Shown: positions 1 through 8,697, counted from the first letter of the stretch. The stretch is 36,137 nucleotides of DNA from an uncultured Oscillospiraceae bacterium (GCA_905192745.1 CAJJLZ010000022.1:1-36137); one strand, 5' to 3'. Numbers and translations are program-made. The notes: generated by a model not told the origin, from the letters alone.

Positions 1-60
1 TTTACCAGCGTTTGCCGGCGGCGCGATTGAAAATGCCTTCCGGCATTTTCCTGACGTTAT
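1..60. repeat. Partial copy of a dispersed two-hairpin repeat (left window edge)
   Basis: This stretch matches the right half of the 87-bp unit that ends the window: the GGCGGCGC arm (17-24), then a hairpin GAAAATGCC (29-37), loop TTCC, GGCATTTTC (42-50), then a CCTGACG tail. The left half lies outside the window. Compared with the terminal copies, the hairpin has gained a C-G pair on both arms, so base pairing is kept although the sequence differs. It lies downstream of the ylbF stop codon. Confidence 0.75.
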
Positions 61-103
61 TGCTTTTTTCAGGCGGCGGCATCCATGCCGGAAGCGGTCC
101 CCA

Positions 104-514
104 TCAATGGCAGCCCGCACAGCCGGAGCAGTCGCCGCTGCAGCTGGGAGCCTCGTCGATGCTGTCGGGATCCTGCCCCTGCGCGGAAAGGGTGACGATG
201 GTCGCCACGCCGTTCACCAGTGCGTCCAGTTCCTGCTTGGCGGCCTGATACGCCTGCATATGCTCGTTCGCCATCAGCCGGGCGTACACGTCCCGGATCT
301 CGCCGTCCAGCGTCTGGAGCTTGTCGTTATCCTTGTCTTCCTTGCTCATCTCCTGATTCAGGGCGATGCGCTTGAGGTTGAACTCACCGATCAGATTCTG
401 CAGCTCGGCGTCCTCGTCGGCCGCGGCCTGAGCCAGCTGGGTGCGGACAAACCGCTCGTCGTTCTGCAATTCCCGGCCGATGGAACGGGCCATTTCAATA
501 ATCGTGTCTTTCAT
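104..514 (-). CDS. ylbF: YlbF/YmcA-family protein with cysteine-rich tail
   Basis: 136-residue helical protein of the YlbF/YmcA (Com_YlbF) family. In Bacillus subtilis, YlbF works with YmcA and YaaT as an Fe-S-carrying complex that controls RNase Y processing, competence and sporulation. The body (about residues 1-110) has the charged, heptad-like helices of the family. The last 13 residues form a cysteine cluster with C125, C129, C132 and C135, followed by a terminal His, which suits Fe-S or metal binding. It starts 44 bp after miaB and is probably cotranscribed with it; an AAAGGA lies rather far (about 14 nt) upstream of the ATG. In many Clostridia this pair precedes mutS, which would lie left of the window. 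YmcA and YaaT partners are not seen here. The family assignment is good; the exact paralogue is less certain. Confidence 0.85.
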   Translation of the reverse strand: MKDTIIEMARSIGRELQNDERFVRTQLAQAAADEDAELQNLIGEFNLKRIALNQEMSKEDKDNDKLQTLDGEIRDVYARLMANEHMQAYQAAKQELDALVNGVATIVTLSAQGQDPDSIDEAPSCSGDCSGCAGCH

Positions 515-558
515 AATAAAGATCGTATCCTTTCATTTCTGTTTTATTGTAAGCGTTT

Positions 559-1989
559 TTACAGCACGTTGGTTATCCGGCCGTACAGAACCCAGCTTCG
601 GGCGCCGGTGATCTCCACATCGGCGCGGCGGCCGACCAGCGCGGGGTCGCCCTCCACCCGTATCACGATGTTTTCGGGCAGCCGCGCCTCGAGCCGTCCG
701 TCCTCCGCCGACTCGAGCAGGGCGCGGCGGGTCTGCCCCACCATTGCCGCCGACTGAACGGCGGCGATCTCCTCCTGCGCGGCGGTCATCTCCCGGAACC
801 AAGCGGATTTTTCCTCCGCCGGGATGGGGTCGTCCATCTTCGCGGCGGGCGTTCCCTCCCGCGGGGAGAAAATGAAGGTAAACAGGGAGGTGAAGCCCAC
901 CTCCTGAATCAGGGAAAGGGTCTGCTCAAAATCCTCCCGCGTTTCGCCGGGGAAGCCGACGATCACGTCGCTGGTGAAGGAAATGCCCGGCACCGCGCGG
1001 CGGGCGTAGGCGATCAGCTCCAGATACTGCTCCCGGGTATAGCCGCGGTTCATTGCCTTCAGCACCCGGTTGCTCCCTGACTGGAAAGGAAGATGGAAGT
1101 GACGGGCGACCTTTTCGCATTCCGCGATGGTATCGAACAGACGGGGCGTCGCGTCCTTGGGATGGGAGGTCATGAAGCGGATCAGAAAATCCCCCTCGAT
1201 GGCGTTGATCCGGCGGAGAAGCTCGGGAAAATCCACCCCGTGCGCCTCCCCCCGGCCATAGGAATTGACGTTCTGTCCGAGAAGGGTAATTTCCTTATAG
1301 CCCTCCCGTACCAACTCACGTGCTTCCTCCACTACCCGGTCGGGGTCGCGGCTGCGCTCCCGTCCCCGGACGTAGGGAACAATGCAATAGGTGCAGAAAT
1401 TGTTGCAGCCGTACATGATCGGAAGCCAAGCCTTGAATTTTCCATCCCGATGGACGGGGATATCCTCCGCGATCACGCCGTCCATCTCCGGCCGCTCAAT
1501 GACCCGGCCTTCGGTCAGGGCGTTGTACAGCAGCTCGGGAAAGCGATGGAGCACATGGGTGCCGAACACCAGCCCGACGAAGGGATAGCTTTTCCGCAGA
1601 CGCTCGGCCACATGTTCCTGCTGCACCATGCAGCCGCACAGGCCGATCAGCACCCCCGGGCGGCGGCGCTTGAGCGCCTTCAGCGCGCCGACGTTGCCGA
1701 AGACCCGGTCCTCCGCATGTTCCCGTACCGCACAGGTATTGAACAGGATCACGTCCGCCTGCTCCGGTTCCTCGGTGAAGCCGAAGCCCATCGCGGCGAG
1801 CAGGCCCTTGATATGCTCCGAATCGGAGACATTCTGCTGGCAGCCGTAGGTACGCACCCACGCCAGCGGCGCGCCGTATTCCCCGCCGCTTCGGCGGGCG
1901 GCGTAGTAGGCGCGCACCTTTTCGCCATATTCCCGCTGGCGTTCCTGCTCCTGCGGGGAAATAATTCGGATTTGTGACGTTTTCGACAT
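559..1989 (-). CDS. miaB: tRNA-2-methylthio-N6-dimethylallyladenosine synthase MiaB
   Basis: Radical-SAM methylthiotransferase that converts i6A37 of tRNAs to ms2i6A37. The N-terminal UPF0004 domain carries the cluster cysteines C50 (TYGCQQN), C86 (FNTCAVRE) and C120 (GLCGCM). The radical-SAM motif C195-x3-C199-x2-C202 lies in GCNNFCTYCIVPYVRGRE. A TRAM domain ends the protein, which is 476 residues long, a normal length. The start was chosen at the ATG read from 1989 because AAAGGAA lies 10-12 nt upstream. A longer reading frame to 2052 only adds an Arg/Ala-rich, non-conserved extension over the leader. It has its own promoter (2096-2124) and is followed closely by ylbF. Confidence 0.96.
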   Translation of the reverse strand: MSKTSQIRIISPQEQERQREYGEKVRAYYAARRSGGEYGAPLAWVRTYGCQQNVSDSEHIKGLLAAMGFGFTEEPEQADVILFNTCAVREHAEDRVFGNVGALKALKRRRPGVLIGLCGCMVQQEHVAERLRKSYPFVGLVFGTHVLHRFPELLYNALTEGRVIERPEMDGVIAEDIPVHRDGKFKAWLPIMYGCNNFCTYCIVPYVRGRERSRDPDRVVEEARELVREGYKEITLLGQNVNSYGRGEAHGVDFPELLRRINAIEGDFLIRFMTSHPKDATPRLFDTIAECEKVARHFHLPFQSGSNRVLKAMNRGYTREQYLELIAYARRAVPGISFTSDVIVGFPGETREDFEQTLSLIQEVGFTSLFTFIFSPREGTPAAKMDDPIPAEEKSAWFREMTAAQEEIAAVQSAAMVGQTRRALLESAEDGRLEARLPENIVIRVEGDPALVGRRADVEITGARSWVLYGRITNVL

Positions 1990-2095
1990 GAATAAAACGG
2001 TTCCTTTCCGCCGGAAAGGCGGCCGCGCCGCGCGGGCCTTCCTTTTCGGCACTGCCGCGCGTCCCTGTTCTCAAAGCAGAAACGGCGACTAAATT

Positions 2096-2124
2096 AGTAT
2101 ACCAAAAATCGACGGCTTTTTCAA
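2096..2124 (-). promoter_or_regulatory. Sigma-A-type promoter of miaB-ylbF
   Basis: On the minus strand TTGAAA (2119-2124) and TATACT (2096-2101) are separated by 17 bp, with TGG directly before the -10 (extended -10). It lies between the rrf2 terminator and miaB, giving a leader of about 100 nt. Confidence 0.75.
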
Positions 2125-2171
2125 CCGCAAATCCGGCGGTTAAGCAAGCCTTAAGAGAGTATTCCGCGCAG

Positions 2172-2207
2172 AAAACGGCGGCCCGTCTCCCCAGAGGCCG
2201 GACCGCC
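2172..2207 (-). terminator. Rho-independent terminator after the Rrf2 gene
   Basis: Read on the minus strand, GGCGGTCCG (2199-2207) pairs with CGGGCCGCC (2177-2185), nine pairs with one T-G wobble, followed by GTTTTC. It lies just past the rrf2 stop and separates the dgt-dnaG-rpoD-rrf2 unit from miaB. Confidence 0.65.
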
Positions 2208-2215
2208 GGACTATG

Positions 2216-2617
2216 TCATTTTGCCGCCAGCGTGTCGAAGGTCACTTCGTCCAGCTTCTTCACCACCAGCTGCGTCACCTCGTCAAAAACCGAATGGAAT
2301 GGGCAGGCGTTCACTGTCGAGCAGTTGCAGTCGTACTCCCCATCCACGCAGCGGCTGAAGCGATAGGGGCCTTCCACCGCCTCAATCACCTGCCGCAGCG
2401 TGATATCCTTCGGCTCTCTCGCAAGAATGTAGCCGCCCCGCGCCCCTTTATAGGACCGGACAATTTCCGCCGCCACCAGCTTCCGCATGATCTTCAGCGT
2501 AAAGCGAAGGGACACGCAGGTGCTTTCCGCAATGGTCTGCGCATCCATTCGGTCGAAAGCCAGAGCCAGACAGCGCACGATACGCACCGCATAATCGGAT
2601 TCCAGATTGATATGCAC
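2216..2617 (-). CDS. Rrf2-family transcriptional regulator with four-Cys cluster
   Basis: 133-residue winged-helix regulator of the Rrf2 family (relatives IscR, NsrR, CymR). The N-terminal HTH spans about residues 1-65 and includes the family's GARGGY wing (residues 58-63). The C-terminal part has C90-x6-C97-x-C99-x5-C105 followed by PFH, so the usual three-Cys Fe-S ligand set is present plus one extra Cys. This suggests an Fe-S sensor of redox, iron or NO rather than a cysteine-metabolism regulator like CymR. The start codon is GTG, with AAAGGAGG about 11 nt upstream. It begins 42 bp after rpoD and probably shares its transcript, which would be an unusual place for a redox regulator. The target genes cannot be told from the sequence. 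Confidence 0.88.
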   Translation of the reverse strand: MHINLESDYAVRIVRCLALAFDRMDAQTIAESTCVSLRFTLKIMRKLVAAEIVRSYKGARGGYILAREPKDITLRQVIEAVEGPYRFSRCVDGEYDCNCSTVNACPFHSVFDEVTQLVVKKLDEVTFDTLAAK

Positions 2618-2659
2618 GGGCCGCCGCCCTCCTTTCCGTTATCCGCCGTTTCGCCGGTC

Positions 2660-3904
2660 TCAGTCCAGAAAGTCCTTCAGCTTTTTGCTGCGGCTGGGAT
2701 GGCGCAGTTTCCGCAGGGCCTTGGCTTCGATCTGACGGATGCGTTCCCGGGTGACGTCGAATTCCTTGCCCACCTCTTCCAGCGTACGGGGACGGCCGTC
2801 CTCCAGCCCGAAACGAAGACGGAGCACCTTTTCCTCCCGCGCGGTCAGGGTAGAGAGCACGTCGCCGAGCTGCTCCTTGAGCAGGGTGTGGGAGGCCGCG
2901 TCCGCCGGGGCGGGAGCCTCGTCGTCCTGAATGAAATCGCCGAGATGACTGTCTTCCTCTTCGCCGATCGGGGTTTCGAGAGAGACCGGCTCCTGCGCGA
3001 CCCGCATGATCTCCCGCACCTTGTCCACCGGCATATCCAGCTCGTCGGCAATTTCCTCCGCCGTCGGCTCGTGCCCGTTTTTGTGCAGAAGCTGGCTGGA
3101 AACCTTTTTCACCTTGTTGATGGTTTCCACCATATGCACCGGGATGCGGATGGTGCGGGCCTGATCGGCGATGGCGCGGGTGATCGCCTGCCGGATCCAC
3201 CATGTCGCGTAGGTGGAAAACTTAAAGCCCTTGGTATAATCGAATTTTTCCACTGCCTTAATCAGGCCGAGATTGCCCTCCTGAATCAGATCCAGAAACT
3301 GCATTCCCCGCCCCACATACCTTTTGGCGATGCTGACCACCAGCCGGAGATTGGCCTCAGACAGGCGTTTTTTCGCTTTTTCGTCCCCATCCATAATCCG
3401 GATGGCAAGCTCGATTTCCTCCTCCGGCGACAAAAGAGGAACACGGCCGATCTCTTTGAGGTAAACCTTGACCGGATCGTCGATGGCAATGCCGTCCACG
3501 CTGACCGCCGGTTCCGTCTCTTCGGCTTCCGGGGTCTCCAGCACAAAATCAAGATCGGCGAAGGCGTCCGACTCGAAATCGTCGATCACCTCGATGTTCG
3601 CCGCTTCCAGCGCTTCGTACAGCTTATCCATCTGCTCGGGATCATCCACATCTTCCAGTGCGTCGAGAATCTCCTGCGTGGTCAGCTTTCCCTTGACACG
3701 CCCGAGCTCCAGCAGATCGTTCAGGATGGTCTTGCGGTCCTTCTTGACCGGCGCTCCCGCCGCGTCCGCCGCAGAAGCTTTGGCCGTTTTGCCGCCCTTT
3801 GCCGCTGTTTCGGCTGCTTCGGCCGCCAAAACGGCATCGTCCCTTTCCGTCTCGTTCATCGCCAGCTCTTCTGTCGGCTGAATGCCCATTTCCTGTTTGC
3901 TCAT
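2660..3904 (-). CDS. rpoD: RNA polymerase primary sigma factor RpoD (SigA)
   Basis: Housekeeping sigma-70 factor of 414 residues. An Ala/Lys-rich N-terminal tail of about 55 residues precedes region 1.1. Region 1.2 is marked by DDPVKVYLKEIGRVPLL. Regions 2.1-2.4 contain NLRLVVSIAKRY, FLDLIQEGNLGLIKAVEKFD and FKFSTYATWWIRQAI. Regions 3 and 4 follow, with TLEEVGKEFDVTRERIRQIE as the -35-binding helix-turn-helix. The start is supported by AGGAAGAGG upstream. It follows dnaG and dgt on the same strand, the classical macromolecular synthesis order of Firmicutes. The TTGACA/TATAAT-type promoters in this window are what this factor would recognise. Confidence 0.98.
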   Translation of the reverse strand: MSKQEMGIQPTEELAMNETERDDAVLAAEAAETAAKGGKTAKASAADAAGAPVKKDRKTILNDLLELGRVKGKLTTQEILDALEDVDDPEQMDKLYEALEAANIEVIDDFESDAFADLDFVLETPEAEETEPAVSVDGIAIDDPVKVYLKEIGRVPLLSPEEEIELAIRIMDGDEKAKKRLSEANLRLVVSIAKRYVGRGMQFLDLIQEGNLGLIKAVEKFDYTKGFKFSTYATWWIRQAITRAIADQARTIRIPVHMVETINKVKKVSSQLLHKNGHEPTAEEIADELDMPVDKVREIMRVAQEPVSLETPIGEEEDSHLGDFIQDDEAPAPADAASHTLLKEQLGDVLSTLTAREEKVLRLRFGLEDGRPRTLEEVGKEFDVTRERIRQIEAKALRKLRHPSRSKKLKDFLD

Positions 3905-4000
3905 TGATATTCCTCTTCCTTTGTTACGAATACGCCGAAAGCCGGCGAATTGTCCTGTCCTTTACTGGTGGATTCCTTCCGCTTTTATAGTGTATTTTTT

Positions 4001-5764
4001 TTATTTCTTCTGTTCCCGCATTTTTGCAAGAACGTCGAAAATCCGGTCATCCGGCAGGGCGGACGGGTCGTTCAGCGCGGCGAGGCTGCGTTCGGAACGG
4101 ATAACCGCCGCATATTCCATCGCCTGCTCGGGGGTCTGCGCCCCCTCCCGCGCCGCCTGTACCATATGGGAAATATAGGCCATCTCGTCCGCGTCATAAT
4201 CGGCGGCGAGGAACGCCAGCTCGGTCAGCAGCCCCTGACGATGCCGTTCCATCAGCCGGACGTAAAGCGTCCGGTTAAAGGCGGTCACCATCTCTTCCGG
4301 CGGCAGCTTCTGCGACACTGCCCGGATATAGTCGGGGTTCAGAATCAGCAGGCCGAGCAGCCCTTCCTCCGCCCGGGAGGCGCGCAGATGCTTTTCCGCC
4401 TCCGGATTCGCCTTGCGGGTGCTTTCCTCCGCCCGGCGAACCGCCTGGGACAACTGTTTCTTCTCCTGCTGGCGGCGGGCGGAAGTCATACAGTGTTCCA
4501 CCTGAGCAAGGATGGCGTCCTTGCCCACCGACATCTCAGCCGACAGCCTGCCGGCGTATACGTCCCGTTCGATCGGACTGTTCAGCCGGGCGAGAATCTG
4601 CGCCGCCTCCCGCAGGTAAGCGACCCGCCCGTCCGCCGTCTCCAGCGGATACCGGCGGCCAAGATCGATCAGCTGATATTCCACGTCGTTGGCGGAGCGT
4701 TCGATCAGCAGTTTGAACCGTTCCGGCCCGTGGTGCTTGATGAATTCATCCGGGTCCTTCCCGTCGGGGATGGTGATGACCCGGATATGCACTCCCGTCT
4801 CCCGCAGAAGGCCGATGGCCCGCTTCGCCCCTTTCTGCCCCGCGGCGTCCGCGTCGAAAACAAGAATTACCTCATTGCCATACCGGGCGATCAGACGGGC
4901 ATGTTCCTCCGTGAAGGAGGTGCCCAGCGCGGCAACCGCGTTGGTAAAGCCCGCCTGATGCAGGGCGATCACGTCCATATATCCTTCGCAGAGGATCAGG
5001 CCGCCCTCCTTCGACGCTTTGGCAAAGTTGAGGGCGAAAAGATTGTTGGTTTTTTTGAACACCACCGTGTCGGAGGTGTTCAGGTATTTCGGCTTGGAAT
5101 CGTCCAGCACCCGTCCGCCGAAGGCGATCACGTTTCCCCGGATGTCAATGATCGGGATCATCACCCGGTTGCGGAAAATGTCGTACAGATTGCCGGATTC
5201 GTTCCGGCTCCGGTTCGCCAGAAAGGCGGCGGTGAGCTCATCGTCCCGGTATCCCTTCTTCCGCAGATGATCGAGCAGGTTATGAAAGCCCGCCGGCGCG
5301 TAGCCCAGCCCGAAATGCCGGATGGTGTTGTCGGTGTAGCCGCGGCTGTAGTAATAGTCCAGCCCGGCGCGGCCGGCGGGGGAATACAGCGCCGCATGGA
5401 AAAAGCGGGCCGCGTCCCGGTTGGCCTCCAGCACCCGCATCCGCAGGCGGGAAACCGCATCGTCGGCCTTGTCCTCCGGCATCTTCAGACCGGCGCGGTC
5501 AGCCAGAAAGCGCACCGCGTCAATATAATCGAGGTTTTCAATCTTTTTAATAAAGGTAATCACGTCTCCGCCCGCTCCGCAGCCGAAGCAGTAGAAGGAT
5601 TCGGTTTCCGGATAGACGGTGAAGGAGGGCGTTTTCTCCCCGTGAAAGGGGCAGAGACCCACAGAGGTACGTCCCCGGCGCTTGGTCCGGACATAGGAGG
5701 ATACCACGTCTTCAATATTGTTGCGGCTGACCAGTTCCTGCAGGAAGCTGTCGGGCAAAGGCAT
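4001..5764 (-). CDS. dnaG: DNA primase DnaG
   Basis: Primase that makes RNA primers for the replisome and binds the DnaB-type helicase through its C-terminus. It is 587 residues long. The N-terminal CHC2 zinc finger has C38, H41, C59 and C62 (CPFH and CFGC). The catalytic core has the TOPRIM acidic motifs in LILCEGYMDV and ILVFDADAAG. The tail is helical and variable, as expected for the helicase-interaction region. The start at 5764 was chosen because AGGAGG lies 7 nt upstream; an upstream frame start (5794) only adds ten basic residues covering that site. It lies between dgt and rpoD. Confidence 0.97.
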   Translation of the reverse strand: MPLPDSFLQELVSRNNIEDVVSSYVRTKRRGRTSVGLCPFHGEKTPSFTVYPETESFYCFGCGAGGDVITFIKKIENLDYIDAVRFLADRAGLKMPEDKADDAVSRLRMRVLEANRDAARFFHAALYSPAGRAGLDYYYSRGYTDNTIRHFGLGYAPAGFHNLLDHLRKKGYRDDELTAAFLANRSRNESGNLYDIFRNRVMIPIIDIRGNVIAFGGRVLDDSKPKYLNTSDTVVFKKTNNLFALNFAKASKEGGLILCEGYMDVIALHQAGFTNAVAALGTSFTEEHARLIARYGNEVILVFDADAAGQKGAKRAIGLLRETGVHIRVITIPDGKDPDEFIKHHGPERFKLLIERSANDVEYQLIDLGRRYPLETADGRVAYLREAAQILARLNSPIERDVYAGRLSAEMSVGKDAILAQVEHCMTSARRQQEKKQLSQAVRRAEESTRKANPEAEKHLRASRAEEGLLGLLILNPDYIRAVSQKLPPEEMVTAFNRTLYVRLMERHRQGLLTELAFLAADYDADEMAYISHMVQAAREGAQTPEQAMEYAAVIRSERSLAALNDPSALPDDRIFDVLAKMREQKK

Positions 5765-5794
5765 GGCGCGTCCTCCTTTCCGGCGGGCGGCCAT

Positions 5795-5933
5795 CCGCCG
5801 CAGAAAGCCGCCGCCTCATTTGATCCGTCCCCATCGCGGGAAATATTCTTTGGGCATAATCACTACCCTTTTGTACGCCGAGGGTATAGTATGCGTAGAA
5901 AACGAGGCCTTCATTCCCGGCCCTCCGGGAGGC
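5795..5933 (-). other. dgt-dnaG intergenic leader with possible 13-codon ORF
   Basis: Between dgt and dnaG the minus strand has AAAAGGG eight nt before an ATG that opens a 13-codon frame (5816-5857, beginning MPKEYF) ending in TGA about 50 nt before dnaG. A TATACC/TACTAT-like stretch lies upstream, but I find no convincing -35. It may be a leader peptide or chance. Confidence 0.25.
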
Positions 5934-6947
5934 TCACAGCGTCTTGACCCGCCATTCCCGGGGGATGAACAGCTCGTGATAGATTTCCAGCGCGTAGTTG
6001 TCGGTCATTCCCGCGATATAATCGCACACCGCCCGGCTGACACCCTCGTTTTCCCGGATACCGCGATATTCATCCGGCAGACGGTCGGGATGAGCGGCGA
6101 AATACTCGAACATCCGGCGAATCAGGCCGTCCACCTTGGTTTCCTCTCCCTTGGCGACCGGGTTACGGTACACCGCTTCAAACATGAATTCGTGCAGGCG
6201 GCGGAAATATTCCTCCGTCCCCTCATCCATCCCGATGTCATCCCCGCTGTTATTCACGATGGCGGTCACCAGAGTATCGATCCGGGTGGTGCGGCGGTCG
6301 CCGAGAGCGGTTCGGATATCGGCCGGCACATCGGTCTCCTTCAGCACGCCGGCCCGCACCGCGTCGTCGATGTCGTGGTTGATGTAGGCCACCCGGTCGG
6401 CCAGACGGACGATCCGTCCCTCCAGCGTCGCAGCCTGCTCCCCCGAGGTATGGCGGAGAATGCCGTCCCGCACCTCCCACGTCAGGTTAAGGCCGCGGCC
6501 GTCGTTTTCCAGCCGTTCCACCACCCGGACGCTCTGCTCATAGTGGCGGAAGCCGCCGTCCATCATATCATTCAGGGCGCGTTCCCCCGCATGGCCGAAG
6601 GGGGTGTGCCCAAGATCATGGCCGAGCGAGATCGCTTCGGCCAGATCCTCGTTCAGCCGCAGCGCCCGCGCGATCGTACGGGCGATCTGGGACACTTCCA
6701 GCGTATGCGTCAGGCGGGTGCGGTAATGGTCCCCTTCCGGGGACAGGAACACCTGCGTCTTATGTTTCAGACGGCGGAAAGCCTTGCAGTGGAGAATGCG
6801 GTCGCGGTCCCGCTGGAAATCGGTGCGGTAAGCGCAGGGCTTCTCCGGCCTCTCTCTCCCCCGGCTCTTCGCGGAAAATGCCGCGCGGGGAACCAGAAGC
6901 TGCGTCTCAAATCCTTCGGTGCGTTCGCGGATTGTCACATCGGCCAC
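5934..6947 (-). CDS. dgt: Deoxyguanosinetriphosphate triphosphohydrolase-like HD protein
   Basis: HD-domain dNTP triphosphohydrolase that would release triphosphate from dGTP or other dNTPs. It has 337 residues. The metal-binding HD signature is visible as H81 (RLTHTLEV) and H110-D111 (SLGHDLGHTPFGHAGE), with further histidines H114 and H119. The N-terminal CAYRTDFQRDRDRILHCKAFRRLKHKTQVF is the family signature. It heads the dgt-dnaG-rpoD cluster. The start is not certain: the frame opens at a GTG at 6947 right against an AAAAGGGG stretch, while a second in-frame GTG three codons later (6938) has that stretch 8 nt upstream and is the better initiation site. Confidence 0.93.
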   Translation of the reverse strand: MADVTIRERTEGFETQLLVPRAAFSAKSRGRERPEKPCAYRTDFQRDRDRILHCKAFRRLKHKTQVFLSPEGDHYRTRLTHTLEVSQIARTIARALRLNEDLAEAISLGHDLGHTPFGHAGERALNDMMDGGFRHYEQSVRVVERLENDGRGLNLTWEVRDGILRHTSGEQAATLEGRIVRLADRVAYINHDIDDAVRAGVLKETDVPADIRTALGDRRTTRIDTLVTAIVNNSGDDIGMDEGTEEYFRRLHEFMFEAVYRNPVAKGEETKVDGLIRRMFEYFAAHPDRLPDEYRGIRENEGVSRAVCDYIAGMTDNYALEIYHELFIPREWRVKTL

Positions 6948-7332
6948 CCCTTTTCCGCGCTGTCTCTGCCATTATGTTGGAAATACCGGAACCCGCGGAA
7001 CACCCCGGGTTTCCGCCTTATCCTTTCGTATGCGATTTTTCTCCGTCCTATTCACCGCGCCGAAAAAATGCGGAACCGGGCGGCCGGCTAAGAAACCCCT
7101 CCGGATGAAAAAGCATGTCCTGTGGCAAAAAACGCCATTTGCGAAAAAGAACATCCTTTTATCTATACTATACGCTTTTTGTAGGTCTTTTTCCTTCCCG
7201 TTCGCCAAAGTTTTTCCCGCTTTCCTGAAAAACAGGCGAAAGCAACAAAAGGGACTGCCTGCCGGCCATTTTTTTGCTGTCTCAGTTTATCAATTTACCC
7301 AATTCTCCCAGAGCGGCGCGGGTTCACGCGCT
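6948..7332. other. Intergenic region upstream of dgt
   Basis: About 385 bp without a supported gene, AT-richer than its surroundings. On the minus strand a TATAGTATAGAT stretch near 7160-7175 could be the -10 of the dgt operon, but no good -35 is seen 17 bp away. No clear terminator for the HAD gene was found, only short inverted repeats. Confidence 0.4.
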
Positions 7333-8019
7333 TCACCGGCCCGGTTTCTCCGTTCCTTCCGAAAGCAGCCCCCTTTGATGAAGAAGACCGGGAACCTGCG
7401 CCAAACTGTCGAGTTTTGCATAAAGAAGGGCGGAAATTTCCTCGTCCGGCTGCCAGAGATCGGGAATCATCACCGGCCGGCAGCCGGCGCGGTACGCCGA
7501 AAGCAGGCCGTTGCGGGAATCCTCCAGCACCAGACAATCGTCCGGACGGACGTTCAGCCGGTCGCAGGCGGTCCGGTAAATTTCCGGATCCGGCTTGGAG
7601 CGCTCCACCCGATCGCCGCCCAGCACCAGATCAAAAAAGCGGTCTGCCTCCGCGCTTTCCAGCAGTCGGCGCACCTTCTTCTCCGGAGTAGAGGAAACGA
7701 CGGCGGTAAGGAGTTTCCTGTCCTTCAGAAAAGCGAGCAGTTCGTACAGTCCGGGCTTGACCGGGACCGGGTTTTCCGCATAAAACCGGTCGTAAAATTC
7801 CCGCAGACCGGAATCCAGCCTTTGCTCGTCGTACCGGCTGCCGAACTCCTCCGCCCACAGCCGATGCCACGCCGGTCTGCTGAGTCCCAGTGCCGTGGGT
7901 ACCAGATAGCCGGCCTTTCCCACCCCGAGCTTTTCCCCTGCGTAGTCCCATGCCTGGACGCTGAGCCGCTCGGTGTCGAACATCAACCCGTCCATATCGA
8001 ATAAAACCGCCTGAATCAT
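7333..8019 (-). CDS. HAD-superfamily hydrolase, beta-phosphoglucomutase/phosphatase type
   Basis: 228-residue HAD subfamily IA protein. Motif I is LFDMDGLMFDTE with nucleophile D8 and acid/base D10. Motif II is TAVVSSTPE, and motif III/IV is KPDPEIY followed by LVLEDSRNGLLSAYRAG. A helical cap sits between motifs I and II, as in beta-phosphoglucomutase, phosphonatase and small sugar-phosphate phosphatases. The substrate cannot be assigned. The start is supported by an AGGGGGA about 8 nt upstream. It follows yigZ by 45 bp and is probably cotranscribed with it. Confidence 0.88.
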   Translation of the reverse strand: MIQAVLFDMDGLMFDTERLSVQAWDYAGEKLGVGKAGYLVPTALGLSRPAWHRLWAEEFGSRYDEQRLDSGLREFYDRFYAENPVPVKPGLYELLAFLKDRKLLTAVVSSTPEKKVRRLLESAEADRFFDLVLGGDRVERSKPDPEIYRTACDRLNVRPDDCLVLEDSRNGLLSAYRAGCRPVMIPDLWQPDEEISALLYAKLDSLAQVPGLLHQRGLLSEGTEKPGR

Positions 8020-8064
8020 GGAATGAATCCCCCTCTTCGCGTCCCTGATCCGCCCCGTGTTCCG

Positions 8065-8697
8065 TCAAACGGGACGAAAAGGCGCGTATTCTTCCCCTGT
8101 CACGGCAATTACAAGCCGGCCGGCGCTCAGCTCGGTCAGCTGCTTCTGCATCGGCTCCAGCAGGCCGCGGGGCAGAAGAAAGTCCACCTCCACCCTGTCG
8201 GTGTAGCGGGTGTCGGTCACTTGTCCGCCCGCTTCGGGCACCAACGAGGCCACCCGGCCGTATTGGGTATAGTCGCAGACAATGGTCGCCCGGTCGCAAA
8301 GCCGCATTTCCACCACGCCGCCCGCGTCCACCGCGAGCTTGGCCGCGTGGGAATACGCCCGCACCAAGCCTCCCGCTCCCAGAAGGATCCCGCCGAAATA
8401 CCGGGTAATCACCACCGCGACGTCGGTCAGTTCTTCCTTCAGCAGCACGTCCAGAGTGGGGATGCCGGCCGTCCCCTGCGGTTCGCCGTCGTCGGAATAC
8501 CGGCGAATCTGTCCCCGCCGCAGAACGTAAGCGGTCACATTATGGGCGGCGTCCCAGTATTCCTTCTTTTTCGCGGCGATAAACGCCTGCACCTCTTCCT
8601 CGTCCGTTACCGGGCGGACCGTCCCCAGAAAGCGGGAACGGCGCTCGACGAACTCCGCGCAGGCTTCTTTTTCCACCGTTCGATAAATCTGTTCCAT
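8065..8697 (-). CDS. YigZ/IMPACT family protein
   Basis: 210-residue member of the YigZ/IMPACT family. The N-terminal IMPACT domain (about 1-115) begins with the typical EKEACAEFVERRSRFLGTV and contains YSDDGEPQGTAGIP and VVITRYFGGILLGAGGLVRAY. A DUF1949 domain follows (about 135-200). The role in bacteria is poorly defined; eukaryotic IMPACT binds the translational regulator GCN1. It lies between rpmE and the HAD gene and is separated from rpmE by a terminator. Confidence 0.92.
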   Translation of the reverse strand: MEQIYRTVEKEACAEFVERRSRFLGTVRPVTDEEEVQAFIAAKKKEYWDAAHNVTAYVLRRGQIRRYSDDGEPQGTAGIPTLDVLLKEELTDVAVVITRYFGGILLGAGGLVRAYSHAAKLAVDAGGVVEMRLCDRATIVCDYTQYGRVASLVPEAGGQVTDTRYTDRVEVDFLLPRGLLEPMQKQLTELSAGRLVIAVTGEEYAPFRPV

